Part shown: piece after piece, positions 43,701 to 55,200 of the stretch | How the letters are laid out: each line of letters starts with the position of its first letter | How positions within the stretch are numbered: position 1 is the first letter of the stretch | Origin: Euryodendron excelsum | Taxonomy: Eukaryota > Streptophyta > Magnoliopsida > Ericales > Pentaphylacaceae | Length of the DNA stretch: 64,000 nucleotides | Assembly: GCA_033060915.1 (NCBI GenBank) | Contig: CM065398.1 | Location: 4,037,001-4,101,000 of the forward strand | Reading direction: 5' to 3' | The notes under the pieces: model-generated | Told to the model about the DNA's origin: nothing | The model's database searches: none | What the model saw: only the letters and a program-made list of their open reading frames with translations | Translations under genes and position numbers: made by a program

Positions 43701-46700
43701 GTAAGTTCTTTGAGCTGAGGACTATTTGGGCTTTCAGAACACGATGAACTTTCTTTGTGTATGACTTATATTAGATATGATTGCCTCTTTGACATTGTTT
43801 TACATGGAGGGGCATTGTTTGATGAAAGGTCTACATTAAAATGTGAGTCAAGTCTACTTATAAAAAAAGAAGAAGAAAAGAGTGAGTTCAAGTCTAAGGC
43901 CATTCACTTTGTGCAAATATTGCCAGAAGTTAAAGCCTGCACGCAAATCATCCCCACTCAACTACTAACATTGACTAATAGCCTTTTAAGGTTCTTTTAG
44001 TTCCATGTGTAAAATTTTGTTAAGGTTTACAACTTTGATCTCAAGGCAAAAAATTTGAATCATGCATGCCCTTCAAATTATGTTTTTTTTTATTAAAATC
44101 TTTATTGCGATGTTATTGGAAGGAACCTTTATGTCTCTTTGGTATGTATTGGTTCCTCTCTCTGAATCTTGACCATTGGCAATGTTTGAACATTTATTTC
44201 TCTCCTCCCCCCCCCCCCCCCCCCCCCCCCCCCAATAAGTAGCATTCAGTGCACTTTTAATGGGTAAAGATAACTGAAAGACTAGTGATAACAAACTGGT
44301 TGCATACAGGAATAAATATCATGGCATAATGAACAAACACTTATTACATAAACTCCTCTCTAATAACATTTTAAGTGTTTTGTTTTGTTTTTGTTTTTTT
44401 TTTTTGACAGACCAAACCAAACTAACCCGTTAAATGGGAAAGTTTTGGTGAGGTATTTAAACACCATGCACACACCCAGAAGTTCCCAATGTGAGAACAC
44501 AGTGCAGACCTGGGCCAAAGCCCCACCCGCAGAGTTGCAGGCCTGCAGTCAGCGTGGACCAGCCCAACACCGAGGTAGAATGGTTCTTTTGACAGACCAA
44601 TCCAAACTAACCCATTAAGTGGGAAAGTTTAAACACAACACACATAACCAGAAGTTCCCGATGTGGAACCCAACATTTTAAGTGTTTGGTCGACAGAATC
44701 TGTTGAGCATCCAATAAAGAAACGAAGTAAAAGATAAGTTAAAGGAAAAGAGATGGAATTCTTTATTACCACAGCCTCTTGGCTGCTTTCATAAATGAGA
44801 AAATTCACTTTTTTTATTGAAAGGCTGTAGATGCGGCCAAGAAGGCTGTGAAAATAGTATTTTCCAGAAACAAGTGTTTTCTATTAGCAAAACCTACGAT
44901 GAACACTAAAAAGATTGAGCCACATATATGCAGAACAGCATTGTCTTTCTTTATTTTTGGTTAAAAAAAAAAGTTAGAAAAGGTTGCCCAATATCTGAGG
45001 GACTCTATTATGGGATAATATGGAAACCTTGTAACCTTGGGAATCTAGGACTACCATGGTGGATTTCACAGGAGCTTGAGTCCACACATATATACATGTC
45101 CTTGTTAGAAGAACATCGGCTTATGGAGTTTTGATTTTTTTTTTTTGGTTCCCTTTGGGGGGGGGGGGGAGCTGTCATCATGGCCTCTTTGTCTAATCCG
45201 CCCCTGCTTGATTGAGTTATCTCTTTCTGCCTTCCATTCTGAGTCCTAGCATTTGACTATAAGCCAAGATGCAACATGGGCTTTGACATTTGAATTTTTG
45301 CAGGGGAGGTAAGAGGCAGTGGCCTTAGAACCTATGTCATCCTGTATCTTGCTGCCCTCAAAGGTGACTGGGAAATTGCCAAAGAATTTCTGGATTCCAA
45401 TCCACAGGCACTGAGTGCTAAGATTACAAAGGGTTCAGAAACAGCACTCCATATCGCTGCCGGGGCAAGACATGCACGTTTTGTTGGGGAGCTAGTGAAA
45501 TTGATGAGACCTGATGACTTGGCACTTCAGAACAAGGTTGGAAACACAGCGCTTTGCTTTGCTGCAGCCTCTGGCGTCAGAGCAATTGCTGAAGTGATGG
45601 TGAATAACAACAGAAAGTTGCCATCAATTAGAGGTAGTAAAGGAGCATTGCCACTGTACATGGCTGCTTTGTTAGGCCACAAAGACATGGTCTGGTATCT
45701 CTACTCTGTTACCGAAGAAGAAGTTCTGACCGATGAAGATCACATTTGTCTACTTATTGCTGCTATCACAGCCAATTTATTTGGTCAGTGATCTTCAACC
45801 ATGCCAAAAGATGTTTAGTTGCAGCTAGTAACTTGAAATACAGTCATCTATACCACTCTTTCCCTTCAAGTATATAATTTAATCCTTTGCCTGCATGGGT
45901 TGGCACGAGCGGTTGGATTTAACCACAGGTCTTTATTCAATGGTAGCTAGACTAGCTCTGGTATGCAGTCTTTGCGGGCCACCTAGCCTATCCTGGTGAC
46001 TAGTCTAATCTATGCAGGTCATAGGGATACCCCAGAACACCAAATATATATTCATCTATATCCTTTAGTCCTGTTATTTAAGGCATGCTGCTTGCTCAAT
46101 GTAGGTTTACTTTAGAAACAAATGCTACAGCTTCCTTACATTAATGACTGTGGTTAGTCACTAAACACTCTTGAAGGGAAATATTGCAGAATAATGTCTG
46201 GCTTTTGTTAATTGACCAGATGTAGCTTTGGATATAATTCAGCGGCACCCTGCATTAGCTACAGCTCGGGATGGAAATGGGGACACAGCACTTCACATTT
46301 TAGCTCGAAAACCTGCAGCCTTTCTGAGTGGAAATCAGCTTAAAATCTGGCACAGGTGCCTCTACTCATGTTGGTAACCCCATTCTTGACTGTTTTTTCC
46401 TATTGCAACTTGCTAGTGCTGTTACAATGGATCAGTTCTTGGTCTATTAATCTTCAATTGTTGAATTTTTATTAGGGTATGGTACGTCATATTCAAAGAC
46501 GCCAAAACATTACAGTCTAGACAGAGTACTAACAGGCTACATTTGCACAAGAATGAAAATGTTTTCATTGTCATTATGGGTCCCCCATGAAACCTTTTTT
46601 TTCCTTTGTTCTTGGATTAGTCTCTTATGCAACTGTTTTTCAGTGTTATGCAAATCTGTACAACCTGAAATTTTGATGTTTCCACAAGCATTATGGAAGT

Positions 46701-49193
46701 GGATTTTTTTCTTATTTATAGAAAGTGATATCTCTGGTTTATCTGTTCACTTCATGTAAAATCTCTTGTATTTATCCTATTAGTATTTAGCACCATATCT
46801 GCCTCTATATTATTCTCTGGGTTGTTGACTATTGGAGAGTCGAGTTTTGGTTTTAGAGAGGCGAAGTAAGAGAAGTTTCCTTACTTTATTTTGGGAGATT
46901 GTGATTTCTCCTCCAGAATAATCATAATACATATAAATAACATGTAAGTTCTTTGTTGTGCTGTGTTGTTTGCATCAAATCTTTACTACTTTCATCGTTG
47001 GTTCATGGAATTTGGTCTTGTGATATGACATGTGTGACAGAGGACAGCCTCGTATCTTTGTAATTTAGGGCTGAACTGCAAAGGAAAAGTGGCGAATTTA
47101 GGGTGGAAAAGAACAGGAATGAGGCTAGCATTTCTAAGTCAGTGGATGTCAAGCCTTAATTCAAATTCTGAGGGTTAAAGTGCTGAAACAGATTTAAAGT
47201 ACTGAAATTCGACAAATATGAAAATTAAAATCAGAAAAGTAAATGAAGAGGTAATTACCCTTCTCCGCCAGGGCTGTTTGAGATCCACACTCAAATTGTT
47301 AGAGGAGTCCTACACTAATCTTTAACTAAGAAAACAAAACTCTTATTCAACTCAATTCACTGGGCCCTTTTTATGGATGCTAGGAAATCCTGAAGACACA
47401 GAACACTTTCTAAAAGCTTCCCCACTGAATCCAAAAGCATATATGACTGAAATGCCAGCAAAATAGGTAGTTCCTAAATGAATAATAGGGTGGATTGCAG
47501 CCCAAGAAACGAATTTTGACCAACCAAAGATAAAACTCTTAAAATAGGGCACTCTTGACTAAGTGGTTTACTACTGAACATAGAAATTCCTAGAAGGTAA
47601 AAATTCTATTACAAAATGACTTTCTTAACTCTTATGATGGTTTAACTAATCCTAACCAGGGATAAGAAGTGAAAGACCTGTATCCAGAACAAGCAGCCTC
47701 AATTGGAAAATTACTAAAATACCACTAAACTAAAAATTATAGGCTTGTGAACCTGTTCTTTATCTCCTTGTTACACTTGCGTCATTCCTGCTGATTGGGA
47801 CAAAGTTTGACCTCCAACTTGAATGATTGCAATAAGTAGCTGATGAAGAAGGCAATTGTCAATGATGAGGTGGAACGCATAAGCGTGGCTGCACTGGCAT
47901 GCAAGGAGTTGGCTGAGATTTAATAAGTACTGATGGTTGTTGGCTTCACAGCAAGATGGTGTTAAATTCTGCATCAATCAACCTCTTCTTGTGCCTTTGC
48001 CCAATAGGATGTCACAAGAATTGAGAACACTCTCTTAGCATACATCTGCCTGCTGATATTGCCCCAACCTGGATGTAACCTCATAGTAGTATCAAGCACA
48101 TCCAGTTACTCTATTATGGCCAGTGATGTGGACAGAAACTTTGCTAGTCCACACAAGGCAGATTTAGGATTTTCACTACCTTGTTGAAATCAAGTTCATT
48201 GGTAAATCCCATCCACAAAAACACGAGCAGACCTTTGGTTATCCTTGTGCCAAACAACTTAAACATGCCTAAACATCTGTATTTGTTGTTTTGCTATGGT
48301 TTCGCATTGTTTGACGTGATTATTGATTATTGACATGACCAGCTACAACTGTATCGGGATTAGCATATTCTTTGGTTTTCCATCAAATTCCTCTTTTGGA
48401 TATACTTCTGGACTTTCTCTGTGGATAAGCTTGCTTTGTTTGCTGGTGATCCTATTTGTTTTCTCCTTAGTCTCTATTAAAACTCTTTATTGCTTGATAG
48501 CATCTTTATATGGACAGCTCTTTGAATAATGTCCCATTCCTTCACAAACAAAACAAGTATCATGCTTGTAATCCCTTTATTTGTTGGTCACATATTGTGC
48601 CGGCTCTCTTTGTGGCTCTGACATATTTAATTTCTTGTGATCAACATGTCATTGTTTCTTATCAATTTGTCCTGACTTCATCATTTCTTCCGTTTGCAAA
48701 AGAATGAGAACTAACAATTGATCTGAACTCTGTTATGCTTTAATTCTATACCATCTATAAGTCATTGTACCTCACGTCAACTTTTCGTAATTTAAGGCAC
48801 TAAGTTGTGCTTTGTTAAGCATTTGACTTCCAATATATGACTATAGATGTGATTGAAGATATATTGATCCTTAGTTTTTATTATTGTCTGGCAACTATAG
48901 TTTTCAACGTTTTATGAATTACTTTAAAACATCTGTTGAGAAATGAGATTAATCATTTTAGTTCTTTATTTTTCCCACGTTATAAGCCGACAGCTAATTT
49001 TTTTTTCTTTTTTAATTTTCTTTCCTAGATGATCTTTCTTTATTCCACTCAAACTATACCTTAATCTACTTGATCAGTTCTTAGAAGATAGATAATGTTC
49101 AAATATATTCTCCTTTATGCAGGCCTGCATTTGGAGCCATCTCTTTCTTCTTACACAAGCCGTGGTAAACCAGCATACTCAATCTTACAAGGT

Positions 49194-49237
<44 letters not shown>

Positions 49238-52200
49238 GAAATGATTATACAATGTTTGTTTGTGTGGCCAAAATTTGCATTTATCTATATGTTTTCTAGA
49301 CAAGTACAGGTTTGTTATGTTTCCATGTTGGACACAAAAACTTGCCAAATAGACAGGAAGTGGCTATATACGTGTATTTTTGTGGACTAAGTCTATGCTT
49401 AAGTTGTTGGGTTTTGGAATGAGAAACTTCCTAGAATTTAGGGACATAGGGAGATGGGCAGATACATTAGACATATTCATTTTGAACCTATGCCTTAATT
49501 ATTTTGTCTAGTCGGATGGTTGATAAAATGTAAGATAATAGGAAGAGAAAGTACTTTATTGTGGATTTAATGAAGGCAAAAGCTTGCACATTTTTTAATA
49601 AAACAAAGTTGCACAATTTAACACTCCCGTCAAGTTGGTGCATAGATATCTCATGCCCAACTTGCTAAATAGGTTAAAAAAATCTTCTCCTAAGCCCTTT
49701 AGTAAACAAAGCAACTAATTGCTTCTTTTTTTTTTAACTCATAAAAGGCATGCAAATTAACCCCTTATTCAGTTTTTCCTCAATGAAGGGATTGTCAATC
49801 TCAATGTGTTTAGTTCTGTTATGTTGAACTAGGTTATAAGCAATATATATTATCATAATAAAGCTTCATGGGTCCATACCGAATATCCCCGTCTCCTAGA
49901 AGAGTTTGAAACGCAAACACCATGAGCCATAGCTCAGTACTCTTGTCTCTGCACAGGATCTGGCCACCACTGCTTGTTTCTTTCTTCTTCATATGACCAA
50001 ATTCTCTCCTAAAAAGTACAGTAGCTGGAAGTAAACCATACATCATCAACTGAACCTGCCCAATCTGCATCAATAAATGCTTCCACCCTCAAGTGACGAT
50101 GATTCGAGAACAAAATTGCCTTTTTTTTGTTTAGCAAACTTAAGGTACCTCAGAATCCATTTGACAACATCAAGATGTACTGTATGAAGGTCATGCCTAA
50201 ACTGACTGACAATTCCACTGCATATGCAATATCTGGCTGAGTATGAGAAATATAACAATTTTTCTACAATTATCTGGTATTTCTCATTGCCAATGTGATC
50301 ACCAACACCAATGTCATGTCTGTGATTAGCCTCAATTAGAGAATACGTTGGTACATATCCCAACATGCATGTTTCATCAAGTAAATCAAGAATGTTCTTC
50401 CTTTAAGAGATAAAGATGCCTTTATTAGATCTGGTCACCTCAATCCCTAGAACATACTTTGATCTCAAATTCCTTGGCTAGTCTTCCTTTGAGGTGGGAC
50501 ATCTCCTCCACATCATTACTTGTTACTAGTATGTTATCGACACACAATGTGAATGGTGATTTTGTCACTATCTCGTTTGATGAAGATAATATGTTCTGCA
50601 TGACTCTGCTTGTATCCAAACCCCAACATAGCCTTCAAAAGCTGCAATACCAAACTCTAGGAATGTTTTAATCCATAAAGGGTCGTCTTCAATGGATAAA
50701 CCTTCTCTATAGTAGCATGAGAGGAAAACCCAAGTAGAATATCCATGTATACTTCTTCCTCCAAATCCCCATGAAGAAATGCATTCTTCACATCAAGCTG
50801 CTATGGAGGCCAACCTGGGTTAGTAGTACAAGAAAGAATAGTACAAATGGAATTCATCTTTTTCAATAGAGCAAAATCTCCTGGTAGTTAATGACATAGG
50901 TTTGAGTAAATCCTTCGGCAATGAGTTGTATGAAATAAAGGCATGATATGGTAAGACAATGAATTGTATGAAACACACTAGATAGGGGATGTTGAGTGCA
51001 AGCCCTAACTCCTTTCCTAATAGCAATAGGGAGGTTAGCATTATCAACTTCTGCAACAATAGGAAGCTCATTACATGAACAATCTATAAGAGAATTCCAA
51101 ACTAGAGTCAAGGATGGTGACTGGCTTAGTAGCACATGGGTAGTCCAATTGTTCGGATGCTATGAATAGGTCTTAAGACCAGTTCTATCCAAATGCCCAC
51201 CAATATCACGTTCTTACTTAGTAAACCTTTCCTCCTCCAACTCATCACCACAAACTGTAGCTTTGAAGTGGGTAAAAACATGAGAGCTTTTGCTGATTGT
51301 ATGCCCACATTTGTTCCTCAGGACCGGTCTTTCCTTGAAGAGATGTTTGAGAGGAACCAAAGGACTCTCTAATGATATCCATGGTAACGTACACTCTGCA
51401 AGATTGAGGATTATAGCATTTGTATTCCTTCTGCGTAATAGAGTAACCAATAAAGACATATTTTACAACCATAGAATCAAGTTTTCCACGAGAATGTTGA
51501 GGAGTATGAACAAAGCAAACACAACCAAAACCCTTATAAGGAAGGAAGGAAGGAGAAAAAGTCCCAGGATGAAGTTCAAGATCAAGAGGAACCTTAAATT
51601 GGAGAATGCTAGAAGGCATCTGATTGATGAGGAAGGTTAGCAGTAAGAAGAAAATCACCCGTAAAAGATTTAAGAACATTCATAGTAAACACAAGATCAC
51701 GAGCAACCTCAAGAAGGTGGCCATTTTTGGCCTCGTCAACTCTATTTTGTTCAGGAGTGCCAACACAACTTGTTGGATAAGAATGCTATTTCCTCAAGAT
51801 ATGCCCACACACCATCAACATTTTAGTCCCATAATCACTCTGGAGTATTTTGATGCAGATATCAAATTGAGTAGTCACGACCTGATGAAAAGTTCTAAAG
51901 GAAAAACCTTAAAGCAAATAAACCTACGTAACATGAGAATGAAAATCAATGGAAGTGGCAAAACAACGATAACCAAAAATAAACACATCAGGAGAAGGCT
52001 GCCACACATAAGAATGAATAGTCATAAAGGGAAAAACACTTCCTCATTAACTGTAGGATAACAAGAGCATGTATGCTTGGCCAATTCACAAGCATCGCAA
52101 ACAAAACTTCTCCTGTTACAATCCCTCATTGGTTTAGGAATTTTTTCGTGAACATCAAAAGAGAAGGATGTCCTTAGCGCCAATGCTACTTATGCAAAAG

Positions 52201-55200
52201 TGAAAGAGATAAACTAGTAATTGCTTAAAGAGCTTGACCATATGCCAATTTTGGAGAGAAAGGAACATATAAAAAATATAAGACTATTATGTGCGTAACT
52301 GCCAATCATTCTCCCTGATACCAAGTCCTGAAAGGCAATGTGTAGGGAAAAAAAAGTCACTAAGTTGTACAAGGAATTGGTGAGATGACTAACTAAAGTA
52401 GATTGAACATGAAGCGCAGATGAAAGATAAATAGAAGAAGAGCAATGGATAGAACCTTTCCCTAATACAAGAAACAAAGAATATTCAGCAACTCTTTGAC
52501 TTTATCCTTATATGAACTAAGAGAGTAAGAATAAAACAGATTGAAAGAACCTGTTGTATAATCAGCAGCTCCAGAATCTGTTTTCCAAAGAGAAGTGGAA
52601 GAAGCACTAAGAGCACTCGCAGGGATACCAGTGTGAGCAAAGTTGGATGAGGAAATTTGTGTAGAGCAGGAGATTGTGGTAGACGAAGTAGCAAGGCTAG
52701 TCATCAGATGCCTAAGAGTATGCATCTCATCTGGGAAAGAAGACCAACATCACCAAAAGTGTTCCTGGACATCTCATCTCAGTTATATAGGCCTGAGAAC
52801 GTACTGTTCCATGCTCACAGTTAGCGAGATCAATCTACTTCCAGCTGCAGTCCTTGTCATGTTAATCTTTTCCAAAAGAATCACACTTTAGCTAATCACA
52901 ATCAACAACCTTATCCTCCCCACTAGACTTGAATTGACTCGGTTTCCCATCCCGTGGAGTAGAGGTAACAACTAAAGTAAAGTGATCCTAATTTGGAGTA
53001 TGCAGCATAGCCTACTCTCCTCTTGCTGAACACATGCATAAGCTTCGCTCATAGTGGGAAATTGATATTGGCCTAAGATTTGAACCCGAGTCGGATCATA
53101 TTTCATGTTGAGGCCAATAAGAAAATCATAAACTCGCTTTTTCTCTACTATTTGTTGAAATGTAGCTGCGTCCTAGGAACACACTCCCGAAAACTCTGAT
53201 AGTAGCTCTTGCCACAAACTATGCAACTCTCATAGTACTCAGTCTATCTTTCTGACAGTTCTTCTTCCTCAATTCAAGAGTCAATCATTATCCCTATGAG
53301 AGTATATGTTTATGTTGCGGCAGACCACATTTGATGCATTATGTCCATCAACACAAAGGTGCGACTGATAGAGGGTTTCATCGAATTAAACATCCAAATC
53401 ATCACAAGAGCATTCTTGGACTGCCATTGCACACGTGCTGGTCCATCTGTCATTGGGTCCTTGGTAACTCTCGTGATACAATCAATCAATTGATGAGCAG
53501 TAATTACTCTTGTAATAACTTAGGCACAAATGAAACCATATTAAATAGTTGTGCCATCCAATTTAACTGGACTAATCTGGAGAGATAGATTATCCCCAAG
53601 AGTCCCAACACGGCTTAACCTATTCTTCGTACTGCCAATGGAAGTCTTACTATCTTTTGTCATGAAAACTTAACACAATACAAAAACACAAAAATCTTCA
53701 AGAGAGCAGAGCTTACCCAACAAGTATAGGCCAAGTGCCTCAAAATACACTGAGAACAGTCTACAATTATTGAAAATCAAGAAAAAATGCCTCACTAGAA
53801 AAATAGCACCCATCTTCACCAAAATACTATCGAAATCTTGGAATAAAGGCTAGAAGAGACTTTCTTAGGTTTGGTCAACACCCAAAGGTATTTCCAAGCA
53901 TCTATCAGCTTCAAACAGCCCTGATTGACGATTTCGAAAAGACAGCACCCTTTTTTCCGAAAATCAAAGAAAATAGAAAAACTATATCAAATGATCCTAT
54001 CAAATATATATATATAATGAACTCAAAAAATTTTGAAAATTGTCATGGCAATCCTCCAACCCTAGTGAACAAACTAGGTAAATTTGAGATTTTTCTGATA
54101 TATTTTTTTAACATTCGGGAAATGAGGAAGCAATGAACGGAAGTATAGATGTGCTCTAATACCAAGTTAAATTTACAGCAAGAGATGAAGAAGAAAAAGA
54201 AGAAAAGAACAGTAGAGACAAACGAAAGAGAAAAATGCTATACGGCTAATGAGAGAAACCAAAATTAAGGTTTCTTATCCTCATGTATGTATATTAATGT
54301 AAAGCAAAGTACAAAAATACCCTTACAAAACATAAATTAAACGAAGCTTTATGAGATATCGAATTCTTGGCTGATGTTGCATTTTGTTCCCATATCTAAC
54401 TATGATTTGTGTATATAGTCTAATGGTGATTTGATATAGTTATTTGTTAGCTTTCAAGGGAAGAAACTTTAGCATGGAAGAAAATGAATAAGTCAGAGAC
54501 CATATTTGACATTACTTAAAAAGTTGGAATCGATAACCCATTGCCAAGCATATTACAATTTGAATGACGAACCATAAAGGTAAATAGATTATGTGCAAAA
54601 TGATTTGAACAAATTGGTTTTTACCTCAAATTTTTATGGTACGCGCATTAAAACTAAGGTTCAATTTGGAAATCCACTTTAAGTCCTTGAACAAAGCAAC
54701 TTTATCTTTTTTAAAAAGAAAAAATTTCTGCTTTTCCCTTAACATCAAAGTAAGAAGTATGTTCTATAACTGTTTAAATTTAACGTCACTCTTACAACTA
54801 TGTTTTGTTAGGTATATTGAAAACATTTTGTAAAGATAAGATGTGTATTGAGTGCACATACATATGAATCCTTTAAATGCATAAATGCCCATGTTGGACT
54901 CACAACACTTGGGAGAAAAATATGCTTCAAGCTTTGAGCCAATCTCATTTGGTACCTTTTAAGTAATCAAGCAATTTCCTGCAGCTTAGCAAGAGGCATG
55001 CAGCACACCGGCCACCAAAGGGCGGGTGGATTGATTACCGCATTTCGGAGGTGATGGTGTGAACAATATCCAAGAAATGCGAATCACCCAACACCTGTAT
55101 TACAAATTCAGTATTAAGGCTGTATTACAAATTCACTCAACCATTTATAATCTTATTGCAATAGGATTGTTAATGTCTTCAGTAGCGTTAGAAGACCTAA

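Noticed and set aside
51290..52061. Plus-strand frames of 116 and 145 codons
   Set aside because: They are antisense to the decayed minus-strand copia integrase region.
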